A DNA stretch of 64,000 bases from Kingdonia uniflora. Its lineage: Eukaryota; Streptophyta; Magnoliopsida; Ranunculales; Circaeasteraceae. The translations under genes were made by a program, and so were the position numbers. The stretch covers positions 632,501 through 696,500 of the forward strand of contig JACGCM010000655.1 of the NCBI GenBank assembly GCA_014058105.1. Direction: 5' to 3'. Of the stretch, positions 1 to 9,803 are shown in pieces. Each line of letters opens with the position of its first letter. The first letter of the stretch is position 1. The notes under the pieces are model-generated. The model made no database searches and had not been told where the DNA came from. It was given only the letters and a program-made list of their open reading frames with translations.

Positions 1-1980
1 GTTTAGGATCCTAAACTACCACTATTTATTCGGAAATAAAGAAAAGTCCACTCAACGCTAAAAAAAAAAACCTTTTCTTTCTTCAGCTCTAATGGCTCCA
101 AACTACAAACTACTTCCTTGGTTCTTTTCCATCGTCCTTGAACCAATGATTAGGATCCTATTTTCCATCATCCTAAACTACGTCTTTGTAGTTTAGGATC
201 CTACCTGGGTGACCTGTCTTCCATTTCTTTTCTTTATCTGGCTTTTTCCAAATATATTAGCCCCTAACTACTCCTCCTCTCTTTCCGCAAACTCCCCCTT
301 TTGGACGAGCACGGGACAACGTCAAGTAGAACCGGGTTGCGCTGCTTGATGCTCCGATCGATAAAACCTATCAGTGGGGCCATGCCGATACCACAGAATA
401 TGCGTGAGAAAGGTCCCCTAAAACTACGATCAAAAATGCCTCCAACTACCCTTTCTATCTTGGTGCAGGCACATTCGGCGCCTAAACTACTTAAAACAAC
501 ACGCTTTCAAAAAAGTAGTTAGAGGTAGCTCACGTAGTTTGGCGGAGTTTGTTTTTGCCGGACTTGCGTACGCGGCACGAAGCGCATCTTCTTGTGGGTC
601 TCCTAATATGGGTGGTCATGAGAAGAATAGAAAAAGATCGTGGCAACGTAGACCTAAGTGAGCATATTGAATCCTTAGGAACCATCACAAGTACGGCCGG
701 CAGAGGTTTGATAGGCCCTTTTAAAAGCACGAGAATGCCGTGTCGTCCAGCGTAGCCCAAGTCTAGTAAGGGAAGATGACTCGCGCAGACAGCTGACTAC
801 CACTTTCGTAGTTTAGAACGCGCTTGCTAAACCTTTTGAGGCCGACATCAAAAAAAACAAAAGGGAAATCAGCTGGCTGGTCAATCTCAACATCTTAGCG
901 GCCAGCAAACCAGAAACTCAAACCAGCGTACCGACCAACCCAGCACCCACGGTTAACTAATCAATAAACCCAAGGCTCTTTCTGAGAGAAAAAAGCCGAC
1001 CGGTAAATAGGCTAGGTAGTTTGGGCGCCCTTTTTTTCAAAAGCCTAAAGTGAAAAACAGGTCTCCCAAACTACGTGAGCATACCTAGTGAGCTAAGTTT
1101 AGTAACGAAAGAAAGAGAACAACTTGCGTACAGAGAAAGAGCGGGTTTTTTTTAGAAGTTGGTTGCCTGGGGTCTTATCCATTTGTTTTTTTTTTTTTTT
1201 TTTAAGCGTTGTGTAGGTAATTTGTGTCTCAGCTTTTAGAGAGGGGCGCCTCACTCCCAAACTACTGCAAAACAGACCGAAGTCTTGCGTGGTTCCATGG
1301 AACTATAGTTGCTAAACGCGCGCGAAACTTTGGACCATTGGTCTTATCCATTATCCATTCCAGCAAGGTAGTTTAGAAAACCCCTTTTTTTAGAAACCCA
1401 ATGCTAGCAAGAAAGAAAAAGACACCAGAGGTATTTTCTTCGTACGCAAGTAGCTTTTAGAATAGGTTCTGTTATTTTCAATAAAATATACATTACGCTA
1501 AAGCTACCAAACTAAGGAAAAAACGGCGACTTGCGTACGTTAAAAGGTACAAAGGAGTACTTTGGAAGCGCTAAGGAAAAGAGCCGCAAGTAGTTTAGGA
1601 TGATGGAAAATAGGATCCTAAACCACGGTAAAGGTGGTAAATGGAAAAGGAGCCATTAGAGCTACTTGCGTACGGGGAGCTATAGCTACGTTCTAACTCT
1701 TTTCGTACGCAAGTTTAGTGGGTCTCGTGTCCGGCTACCTTTCGGAAACCTTTCTACGAGCTATGTTGCAAAAAAGAAATAAGCGTTGAGCTTGCGCAAG
1801 CTCCAAACTACAAACTACTTAAAGCGAAGCATTAGCTCTTCAATTACACCCAACCCCGTTCTTTCCTCTTTTCGTAGATGCTTCGAACTTGCGTACGCAA
1901 AACTAGACCCCTAAACTACGTAGTTTAGAAGGCTAGGCCTCTTCCTCTGACCCCCTTTTAAAGATGACCTATTTTTACTT
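1..1980. other. gene-free repeat mosaic
   Basis: I recognise no gene here. The stretch opens inside a copy of the GTAGTTTAGGATCC palindrome and holds further copies near 150-205 and 1600-1625, CTTGCGTAC motifs near 1122, 1530 and 1665, and an 18-base T run at 1186-1203. Open frames of up to 76 codons on both strands at 301-760 overlap each other and match no family I know. Confidence 0.6.
1697..1732 (-). repeat. composite module, copy 1 (GGACACGAGACCC family)
   Basis: This is a minus-strand copy of a module that reads GGACACGAGACCCACTAAA, then CTTGCGTAC, then GAAAAGAG. Seven copies occur in the window, listed as separate entries. The 9-mer sits at the same internal place in every copy, so the module appears to have spread after the 9-mer was already in it. 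Confidence 0.85.
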
Positions 1981-2076
1981 TAGGGCAGCGCATAACTCAG
2001 AGCTCGGCGCAGTTTTCTCTGATAGTAGATAAATAGGGCAGCGCATAACTCAGAGCTCAGCGCAGTTTTCTCTGAT
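1981..2076. repeat. imperfect tandem duplication, 43-bp unit x2
   Basis: Copies at 1981-2023 and 2034-2076 begin TAGGGCAGCGCATAACTCAG and differ at one base (CGGC against CAGC). A 10-base spacer separates them. The near identity points to a recent local duplication. Confidence 0.9.
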
Positions 2077-2529
2077 GATGACCTGGTCTCAAAAGTACGA
2101 TACATCGGTGTAAAAGATTGAGTGGGATCCTGTGAGGTGTGTAGTGTGACTGTGTGAGAGTGGAAAAAGTAAAAAAAAAGTCAGCGCCGTGCCCCTAACT
2201 ACGAACGAAAGCAAGGTCGAGAAAACCCCATCCCAAAAAAGCGTTGTAGGTTCCGTCTTCGAATAGTTGGAGAGCACCCCTAAACTACGGCCAAATACAC
2301 AAGTCACCACCGCTGCACAAGTCACCACCGCATAGGGTAGCTAGTTAGAGCTATGTTGCTAAACGCGCGCTAAACTTTGGAGACCCAATTGATTAGTTTG
2401 CTTGTTTTAAAATCATCTTCTAACTTAGAGCAGGGGAGACAAGTCATGTCTATAGAATCACTAGAAGACGTGCTAAAGGCGTGCGTTTTTTTGGGGTCTC
2501 CAATGCCGAACTCCTAATGCTCCTCTTTT

Positions 2530-2580
2530 GGACACGAGACCCACTAAACTTGCGTACGAAAAGAGACGATGGATAAGGAG
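2530..2580 (+). repeat. composite module, copy 2
   Basis: This is the long form of the GGACACGAGACCC module. After GAAAAGAG it continues into GACGATGGATAAGGAG. A second long copy lies 355 bases downstream. Confidence 0.9.
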
Positions 2581-2593
2581 TTGTAGCTTAGAA

Positions 2594-2653
2594 GCGTAGT
2601 AATGGCTTAGGTAGTTTAGGATCCTAAACTACTTATCCATCATCATCATTGGT
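2594..2653 (+). repeat. direct repeat A, copy 1, containing the 22-bp palindrome
   Basis: The unit runs GCGTAGTAATGGCTTAG, then the perfect 22-bp palindrome at 2611-2632 (GTAGTTTAGGA and its reverse complement), then TTATCCATCATCATCATTGGT. A second copy lies at 2738-2798 and an inverted third copy at 7920-7966. Other perfect palindromes are at 30225-30246, 31327-31348 and 53445-53466. Confidence 0.9.
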
Positions 2654-2737
2654 TCTGTTATTTTCCATAAAATATACATTACGGCGTACGCAAGTACAAC
2701 CACAACTACAACCGGAGGTAGCTTTCTTTTCCTTGGT

Positions 2738-2798
2738 GCGTAGTTAATGGCTTAGGTAGTTTAGGATCCTAAACTACTTATCCATCATCATCATTGGT
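2738..2798 (+). repeat. direct repeat A, copy 2
   Basis: This matches copy 1 apart from one extra T (GTAGTTAATGG). The perfect palindrome occupies 2756-2777. Downstream the copies part: this one continues AGGATCC, the first continues TCTGTTATTTTCC. Confidence 0.9.
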
Positions 2799-2884
2799 AG
2801 GATCCTTGAGTGTGTTTTAGGGTTAGGTAGCTTGCTAAAGCTAGTGGAAAGGAGTGTGTTGCTAAACTTGCGTACATAAAAACC

Positions 2885-2935
2885 GGACACGAGACCCACT
2901 AAACTTGCGTACGAAAAGAGACGATGGATAAGGAG
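2885..2935 (+). repeat. composite module, copy 3
   Basis: This is identical to copy 2 over the 51 bases read. The flanks differ, so the module is dispersed rather than part of a longer duplication. Confidence 0.9.
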
Positions 2936-3075
2936 TTTCTGTTAGAGCTTCGTTTCACTAGAGGTGGAGCTATTTAAAAGGGTTAAGGAAAGAGAGACTT
3001 TCGCTATACGCTATAGACATGACTTGTTTTTTTTAGACCTCAAGCTTTGAAGCCATCTCCAAAAGAAAGTGCCTT

Positions 3076-3240
3076 GACTGGTCATTTTCTCCAACTTGAC
3101 TGGTCATTTTCTCCCGGCCATTTTCCCCGTACGCAAGTAGTCGTTACTGGTCGTTTTCTCCGTACGCAAGTAGTCGTTACTGGTCGTTTTCTCCGTACGC
3201 AAGTGGTCCTTTTCTCCGTACGCAAGTAGTCGTTTTCTCT
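3076..3240 (+). repeat. tandem array carrying four CTTGCGTAC motifs
   Basis: Units of the type GACTGGTCATTTTCTCC repeat about six times. The first two lack the reverse motif GTACGCAAG after TTTTCTCC; the later ones carry it (near 3128, 3162, 3192 and 3215) followed by TAGTCGTTACTGGTCG. The array therefore mixes units with and without the 9-mer, and the motif was probably amplified along with the unit. An open frame through the array is a by-product of the stop-free repeat. Confidence 0.8.
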
Positions 3241-3590
3241 TTCAGGTCCTGTCCTTTCCACCGCTACAACTCTCCAGAGCGTCGTCTAACTACCTTTTTC
3301 TCCGTACGCAAGTGGCCTATCATTTGCTAATTGTTTGGCCATGGCGAGGTTTGTGGTCATTCTTCGCGTTGCCGTTCTCAATAACCGCTGTGCGCCAGTT
3401 TCCAAATCGCTAGTAGGTTATATGAGAAAGCGAAATGCGCGCATGAAGACCAGTAGGAACACTCTAGGACAGGATATGCGTCTCCCTGCCCTGCTAATAC
3501 CCGCTAAAAAAACGCAGCCTTTTACTATAGAACAACCCAAAGCCGTTCCCAGCGGTTAGAGGTCCTGCACTTCTTCTCAGAAATCCAATG

Positions 3591-3754
3591 CTGACTATGC
3601 TCTACCTAGAACAGGCACTACTATGCTCTACGCTCTATCTAGAACAGGCTTTAAGTAGCTCCGTTCCTAGAGGCGTGAGACTACATCTAGAACAGGCGCT
3701 ACGTGGTGACTATGCTCTACGCTCTACCTGAAACAGCACTACATGGTTTTGACA
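3591..3754 (+). repeat. imperfect tandem repeat of CTATGCTCTAC / CTAGAACAGGC units
   Basis: Four degenerate units combine CTATGCTCTAC with TCTAGAACAGGC and drift in spacing. This is a decayed local amplification with no open frame through it. Confidence 0.7.
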
Positions 3755-4055
3755 GACGTAGGTCTAGGTAGCCGAAGGTGGAGGCAATAGTGGTAGTGGT
3801 AATGTCTATAGTGCTTTAAATAGAAGAAGAGGTGGGAGTAAAGGAGTGAGTCAAACGAAATCTTATCTATCACTTGTGTTTGCCATTGACGAAAGAAAGG
3901 AAGGATCCTTGGGGATCCTAGCTAATAGAGAGAATAGCTGGCTGCCTAAGAGAATAGAGACTAGAGAATCAAGCTGGCTGCCTAGGAGTGTGTTGCCCGA
4001 AGCGCCCTAAAAAAAAATAAGTCCATGGTTAGCAAGAAAAACACGCCACACCGAT

Positions 4056-4105
4056 CAGAGAGTCTTCCAACCCGTGATTTCAGAGAGTCTTCCAACCTGT
4101 GATTT
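4056..4105 (+). repeat. tandem duplication, 25-bp unit x2
   Basis: Adjacent copies 4056-4080 and 4081-4105 begin CAGAGAGTCTTCCAAC and differ by one base. Confidence 0.9.
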
Positions 4106-4492
4106 GAAGCTCCCTTCTCTAAGCTAAGATAAGAAGAGCTCCTAACTTTAGACCTGACTTGTGTTTGCCATTGTTTTAAAAAGCTGCGGCTTTCGAGTGC
4201 TGGTCCTACTAATACTAAGCCGCTTAACTATTTTGGCAAGATTGCTCCGACTCACACCTCTGGCTACCATAAATGATAGCGCAAGGGTTTCTTTTTTTAA
4301 GTCCAATGAGTTTGCTCTTTTTCACCGTACGCAAGTTGTTTAGGATCCTAAACTACGTATTTAAAAAAGCCACTTTTTCCGTACGCAAGTTTTTCCGTAC
4401 GCAAGTTGGTTCTTTTCCATCGTCCTTGAACCTATTCTAAGTGGGCACTACGGTAGTTGTGTTTTAGAAAGCTTCCAAACTACCTCTTTAAA

Positions 4493-4501
4493 CTTACGTA
4501 C
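4493..4501 (+). repeat. CTTACGTAC variant of the 9-mer
   Basis: One of six copies of a single-base variant (A for G at position 5). The others are at 14460-14468, 33199-33207 and 58148-58156 on plus, and 18503-18511 and 51989-51997 on minus. Each is preceded by AAA or GAAA and followed by GGCTA, so this variant seems to have spread inside a longer unit. Confidence 0.75.
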
Positions 4502-6734
4502 GGCTACCTAACTCACTCCACCTCTGGCTACCTTGCTGACTCCTACTTGATAGTGGTGCGCACTCTCCATGCTTGGTGTCTAAAGTGAGTGCAAGATCTT
4601 CCTATCCGGGCATTGGCTCTGCATTGCATCTTCCTACCATTTAAAAGGGGCATTGGCTGCATTGTACATAGCGCTACTCTTGCTAGTTTGGAGCTCTTCT
4701 TCTTCAGCAAGAAAGCAAAGAAAGGTAACTTCCCGGCTTCTAGGTGTGGGTCTTCGTACGCAAGTTTCTTGCTTTCTTCGTACGCAAGTTTGCTGGGTGT
4801 GTGTTGGACTTGCGTACGAAGAGACCAAGGCAAGCTAGCTGCTTGCTATAGCTATAGAGGATAAGGAAGTCGCACCTATTTTCAATGCAACTTGCGTACG
4901 AGGATCCTTGCTCGAATTTGCCTTTGGTTGCCCGAGTGACAAAAAGTAGTTAGAGAGCGTCTATAGCTTTTCTTTCCGGGGTGGCTCAATGCACACTCTG
5001 TCTATAGCTTTTCTTTCCTGGACTTTAGGAGTCTGCTTTCAAAAGAGAAGGTGCAAAGGTGTCTGCGTACGCAAGTAGAAGGAAAGACTCGCCTATATGG
5101 AGTCTGCTTTCAAAAGAGAAGGAGCGAAGGTGTCTATCTACACTACGTAGTATAGCACTGCCCAAAAAAAGAGCCTTGGTAGGATTTGTAGTTTAGACAG
5201 CACTCCTCTCTTTTTTTTAAAGAAAAAGGTGATAGAGTAGGTGAGGCCTGGGATGACGGATCAGAGTCAGCAAGCGCTGGGCAAGCACCGGTCTTTCGCT
5301 AACTACTTTTGCTAAACCCACGCATCGCTAGTTCCAATCCTGCACGGCTAACAATTGGAGGTATTTTAAAAACTAGTCGGGTACTTGCGTACTTTTTGTT
5401 GAAAGTGGGTATTTTAAAAACTAGCTAGTAGGTTTGGTTTTGAGTGGTTTTGAGTAGTGGTCTCTAAACTACAAACTACTTTTTCTCGTAGCTCACTCGG
5501 ATTCAGCAGGAAAGAGCTTTTTTCCGTCGCTAACTACTTGTAAAAAAAGAGGATCCTAAAACCACGCCACATAAATGGTCTAAACTACTTCTAAATAAAA
5601 GGATCCTAGCTACAGAACTCGATAGACAAGCGCTAATTAACGATGGTTTGGTCAACAAGACCAATGGCTAGGCCTAAAAAAAAGCATGAATAGCTCCTAA
5701 CTACTTCACAACCTTTAGGCAAAGACTCGCCGAGCTGTTCGCTCATTGTAGGCATTTGCATTATGTGATCAACAGCGTCGCCTATCGAAAAAGCGTCGGC
5801 TCAACCAGAAAGCGTCGGCTCAACCAACAGCCTTTTGCCCTTCGGTTGGTAGTGGCCTTAAAAAAAGACCTCTTCGAATCCTCTTTCTCTAGTGCTGGAA
5901 ATAGCGATCAGCTAATGCGGAGTAGTTTAGAGGAACGACGGTGGCATATGTCTTTATTGGCATCACTATAGTGTGTTTTGGACCTGACTACAAGGTAGCT
6001 AGTGAGATGGAAAAGGCGAAGGCTGGAATCTCTCATTATGAACACGAGCTCTTTTTTTACATCGCCGTAGCTCTAAACTACGTTTTTGAAACCCTTGTGA
6101 TAGGTAAAGGCGCCAGAGTTTAAAAGGGAAAGTGCCGTAGTGCGCTCTAAACTACAACTACTTTTGCCTTGTTTTAAAACTGTATCCGGGTTTGGCTCCT
6201 AGTAGTTTAGAAAGCATAAGAGATTACCACACGTGCAGGCCCCTCTAAACGCTAACTCATCTCTATCTCCATCTAGATATATGTCGTGTTTAGTAGTTTA
6301 GGGGAAGAGGTCTGTGATCCACGGATCTTCAATCGGGAAACCTTAGCCCATGGATCTTCAATCGGGAAACGTAGCCCATTTCTTACTTGCTGGTTTTTTT
6401 TAGGACGACACCAGGACGGTGGATAAGATGGCCTGTTTGGGGCTTCTTTTCTACGTTGGCTCACTACCCAACGCGGATAGTCGACGCCCCAGTCTTCTTT
6501 TGCTTGCGCTCTTAGGTTGCCACCGGTGTGTTTTTTTTTAAGGGTGTGCGTTTACTAACGGGAAGATCTAGTTGTCGCTTTAATGGAGTCTGACATAGAC
6601 TCCATTATAAAGAGAGAGTCTAATGGCTCCTTTCTATAGACAGACAACAGACAGACAACAGGCAGACAACTATCTCGCTATTCTAGCAGAGAAGGGTTGG
6701 GCTCACTTGAATAGAGAAAAAGACTAGGCTACAA

Positions 6735-6997
6735 AGCGACAAGACAAGGTTCAAAAAAAACAACGTGCCGGTTCAAAAAAAACAACGTGCCGTAGAGTGA
6801 TCTTCTTGAGCTGTACCGCGTTCCCATTTTTTCGTAGCGGCACCGTTTCTTGATAGCTTCGGACTCACTCCTTAAAAAAGCGCTACATAAGACAAGGTTC
6901 AAAAAAAACAACGTGCCATAGAGTGATAGTGATCTTCTTTAGCTGTGCCGCGTTCCAAAACTACGGCCTAACTCATAGCTACATAAGACAAGGTTCC
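6735..6997 (+). repeat. clustered repeats of AGACAAGGTTC and AAAAAAAACAACGTGCC
   Basis: AGACAAGGTTC occurs at three places and the A-run plus CAACGTGCC at three. GAGTGAT...CTTCTT...AGCTGT(A/G)CCGCGTTCC follows two of them. This looks like repeated local copying with slippage in the A run. Confidence 0.75.
6827..6860 (+). repeat. 34-bp perfect inverted repeat, left arm
   Basis: This arm, TTTTTTCGTAGCGGCACC continuing to GATAGCTTC, is the exact reverse complement of 7170-7203. The arms are 309 bases apart. They carry none of the common short motifs, so this is an independent inverted duplication. Confidence 0.9.
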
Positions 6998-7169
6998 TGT
7001 CCCAGAAAGAAGAGTTCTCCTCTCTTGTCGCGCTGTACCACGTTTGGGGCTTCTTTTTGCTACTAGCTGCGTTGAAGTTGCTACTAGCTGCTTAAAGAGA
7101 AGTGGAATTGACTAGATTTGTTGAAACGATGGAACGTATCAAGTTTTTTGGCTAACGCTATCTGCTCTT

Positions 7170-7203
7170 GAAGCTATCAAGAAACGGTGCCGCTACGAAA
7201 AAA
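7170..7203 (-). repeat. 34-bp perfect inverted repeat, right arm
   Basis: Reverse complement of 6827-6860, starting GAAGCTATCAAGAAACGG and ending in an A run. Confidence 0.9.
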
Positions 7204-7489
7204 AAAGACCTTAGAATAGCCACATTGCCTGAGTGGCCTATACAGCACAACTTGCGCTCGATGTCTATAGACTGACTTCTCTCTCGGTGTGGAAAGGTGA
7301 GGCTCACTTTGCGGCTACCTCAACTCGAACTCAGAGCTTAGAATAGCCACAAAGCCACTGTCCTTGAATCTAAAGGGAGCAATAGACAGACGCACTAGGA
7401 CAAAAGGCGTAGGTTTCATAGCGTACAAGAAGCAAGGTGTGAGCTCGTGATATCGCATGAGAGCCCACAGACTGAGATACTCACAAGAG

Positions 7490-7521
7490 TTCCGGTCCTA
7501 TTCTAAATAGCTCATAACCCC
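7490..7521 (+). repeat. dispersed 32-bp repeat, copy 1
   Basis: This sequence, TTCCGGTCCTATTCTAAATA continuing to CATAACCCC, recurs exactly at 36179-36210. The two flanks share little else beyond a purine-rich GAGGAGGAG nearby. Confidence 0.85.
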
Positions 7522-7570
7522 CCAAAAAAGAGGAGGAGACATCCAAGCTAGCTCTTAGTTATAGCTATAG

Positions 7571-7602
7571 CTCATAACCCTAGCGTAGCAACTACGCTAC
7601 TC
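7571..7602 (+). repeat. dispersed 32-bp repeat, copy 1, with GTAGCAACTACGCTAC
   Basis: CTCATAACCCTAGCGTAGCA continuing to CTACTC recurs exactly at 51653-51684. It contains a short inverted repeat, GTAG and CTAC around a small loop. Confidence 0.85.
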
Positions 7603-7671
7603 ATAGTCGAGTTAGCTGTTTGCTTTGGAAAGAAAGATAGGCGCTCTAAAACTACGCTACTTAAAAAGAAA

Positions 7672-7710
7672 GACGGTGGAACAAATTAGGTAGTTGTAGT
7701 TAAGGATCCT
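7672..7710 (+). repeat. repeat copy carrying a 12-bp GTAGTTGTAGTT insertion
   Basis: GACGGTGGAACAAATTAG is followed by GTAGTTGTAGTT (7690-7701) and then AAGGATCCT. At 42081-42107 the same 18 bases run straight into AAGGATCCT. The two loci differ only by this 12-base double GTAGTT, so 42081 is in effect the empty site. Confidence 0.85.
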
Positions 7711-7919
7711 CCTGTTTTAAAACTTGCGTACGGGGAAAGAAAGCAGCAAGGTAGTTTAGAAAGCCAATGCCGGCCGTAGTTAAGGATCCTTGCTGGTCTT
7801 ATCCATTGCTGGTCTTATCCATTCCAGCAAGAACCCTTTCGCGCTATTTATGAACATCGCTCTTTCAACACACTCCTAGCCGTAATGTATATTTTAGGCA
7901 ACTCGTAGTTTAGGATCCT

Positions 7920-7966
7920 ACCAATGATGTAGTTTAGGATCCTAAACTACCTAAGCCATTAACTAC
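7920..7966 (-). repeat. repeat A, inverted third copy
   Basis: Read on the minus strand this gives GTAGTTAATGGCTTAG, the perfect 22-bp palindrome (7929-7950), then ATCATTGGT. It lacks the 12 bases TTATCCATCATC present between palindrome and ATCATTGGT in the other two copies. Confidence 0.85.
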
Positions 7967-8530
7967 TTGCTTCTTTTTTATTTTGGAGCTATTTATAACG
8001 GCTTTCTTTTAGCACGTAGTTTAGGATCCTACCTATTTTTGCGCTTTAGACTCCTCCTATAGACATTCTTTTCTATCTTTTCTATTTTCTTTATATTATC
8101 CGTTAAAAAACCACCTCTTTTCCTTAATGCTCTTTAATGCCAGAAAGTTAGCTCTTTTCCACCACTTGCGTACGGAGCTCCTTATCCGGCTTCCAAACTA
8201 CAACTCTTGCTAGGATCCTTGCTATAGCTATTCCTCCTTTTAAAGCCCTCTTTTCTTTCGTCTACTTAAAGCCCAGCAAGGATCCTCAAGAAAACTCTGT
8301 TTTTTTTTAAGGGTAGCTAGAAGCAAGAAACCAGAGGGTTTCCTGGGGTTGCCTCGAGTTCGTTCGGACTTGCGTACAAGGAAAGCAAAGGTAGTTTGGA
8401 ACTTGCGTACGCCAAAGGTGGAGTGAGTCAGGTAGCCGGATAAATAGTGAATTGTAATGTCATAGAAGAAGGTATTTTCTTCTGGCTTTGTAGTTTAGGA
8501 TGATGGAAAATAGGATCCTAATCATTGGTA

Positions 8531-8591
8531 GGATCCTAAACTACGTGCTAGTGGTTTAGAAAGCCGGACTTGCGTACGTTTAAAAGGGTTA
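8531..8591 (+). repeat. repeat B, copy filled with CTTGCGTAC
   Basis: GGATCCTAAACTACGTGCTA leads to AAGCCGGA, then CTTGCGTAC (8569-8577), then GTTTAAAAGGGTTA. At 47430-47482 the same sequence reads AGACGGAGTTTTAAAAGGGTTA with no 9-mer. The insertion point lies between A and G; one T differs next to it. Confidence 0.85.
8569..8577 (+). mobile_element. CTTGCGTAC insertion in repeat B
   Basis: Nine bases present here and absent from the sister copy at 47430-47482, flanked by A on the left and G on the right. Mobility is inferred from the filled/empty comparison; the mechanism is unknown. Confidence 0.75.
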
Positions 8592-9158
8592 GAGCCGGAG
8601 CTAAGGTAGAAGCTGCTATTGCTAAAGCTACCGTAGTTTAAAAGGGCAAGATAAGAGGAGGATCCTTGAGCTAGTTTCAAAAAATAGGATCCTAAACTAC
8701 AACTACGGGCCTAAAAAAACTAGGTAGCGATGGATCGCAAGGAGTTTAGACCTCAAAGTAGTTAGCGATGGATGGAAAAAAGTGACGGAAAAATAAGGAG
8801 TTTCTAAACTACGTGCCTTGGAGGGAAGCTGATTTGATCTATCTGTGAATAAGGATACCACCACCTAGAAACACCTTGTTCGAGTCCGAGGATCCTTCTA
8901 GTCCTCTAAACTACTCTTGTTCTAGTCCTCTAAACTACTTCTTTGTTCCGATTCTAGCAAGGATCCTACCTACGCCGACATCTCTTCTTTTCCATCGCCG
9001 GCTTAAAAGGTTCTGGCTTCCTGATCTGGTTTTCACTGGCGTTATGTCTATAAAGCTTAAAAACGGCCTGTAAACTACTTCTTTCGTTCTGCTTTTATAC
9101 TAGAAAACCTCTTCCAAAACACAGGATCCTTCCGTTTTTATACAAACACCCATCAAGT

Positions 9159-9220
9159 TCTAGCTTTTTTTTTAAAGCTTGCGCAAGCTTGCGCAAGCTT
9201 GCGCAAGCTTGCGCAAGCTC
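9159..9220 (+). repeat. about 61-bp inverted repeat, left arm, with four tandem GCTTGCGCAA units
   Basis: The arm reads TCTAGC, nine T, AAA, then four head-to-tail copies of GCTTGCGCAA ending GCTC. The right arm is 9804-9864. Each unit holds the palindrome CTTGCGCAAG, which is the self-complementary CTTGCGTACGCAAG minus its central TACG, so it may be related to the 9-mer. Single copies of CTTGCGCAAG occur near 1795, 42228 and 61188. Confidence 0.9.
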
Positions 9221-9803
9221 CAAACTACCTTTTCTCCAATCTTTCAGAAGCTGCCTTCTACCCTTTCTTTTAACAGAAGCTCCGAAACCTTTCTAGCTAC
9301 CTACCACTACAACACACTCCTTTCTGCCTACCAAAAAGTGACCACGACCTCTAACTACTATCTATTATCTAATCTTTTTTCTAGTCCAAAAAATAGTGCT
9401 GATTGGTCCGCATAGCGAAAAAATAGCTAGGGGTAGCCGAAGGTAAGGTGTTGGGGTTAAAAAAGAAAAAGAAAAGGAGTTGGTGGACTAGCTAGATGGA
9501 GTGCTTAAGCCGTTCCGCCAAAGCCAATTCCGGCTTAAGCACATTACCCAACCTTTCAAGACCTTATCCATCCGCCACTAACTACTTAAACCTAACCTTC
9601 TCTACCGCTGTTTTAAAGGCGTTTGTGCTAAAATAGACATTACGCCAAAGGTAGGATCCTAAACCACGCAAGAGTACAGTTTGGAAGCTTTCTTTTAGAT
9701 GAGCTAGCGAAAAAAAAGAAGCGTGAGTTTCTAGCAAAGGTAGTTTAGGAGGCCTTTAAAAGGAGTAGTAGAAAGCCAAGCCGTAGTTAAGGATCCTAGT
9801 TTA
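9221..9803. other. gene-free spacer between inverted-repeat arms
   Basis: This segment could flip by recombination between the arms. It contains GTAGTTTAG, GGATCC and AATAGACATTACG motifs and no credible coding sequence; the open frame at 9179-9415 begins inside the tandem array. Confidence 0.5.

Larger units (their letters stand above)
3241..6700. other. gene-free repeat mosaic with local duplications
   Basis: Nothing here is recognisable as a gene. The stretch holds many CTTGCGTAC and GGATCC motifs and direct repeats near 5030-5140 (GGAGTCTGCTTTC units). Overlapping plus-strand open frames at 5756-5971 and 5941-6123 (71 and 60 codons) are in different frames and match no family I know. Confidence 0.55.
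7204..9158. other. gene-free repeat mosaic
   Basis: No gene is recognised. The stretch contains dispersed repeat copies given separately, dense GGATCC and GTAGTTTAG motifs, and a CGTAATGTATATTTTA motif near 7882. Open frames are short (the longest, at 8876-9073, has 65 codons) and consist largely of repeat sequence. Confidence 0.6.

Noticed and set aside
300..540. Minus-strand reading GPFSRIFCGIGMAPLIGFID-like, resembling a membrane protein
   Set aside because: I could not assign it to any mitochondrial or plastid family and it has no start or neighbouring domain.
3076..3240. Possible CRISPR-like array
   Set aside because: The repeats are adjacent and share the spacer-like part too; this is a simple tandem repeat in non-prokaryotic DNA.
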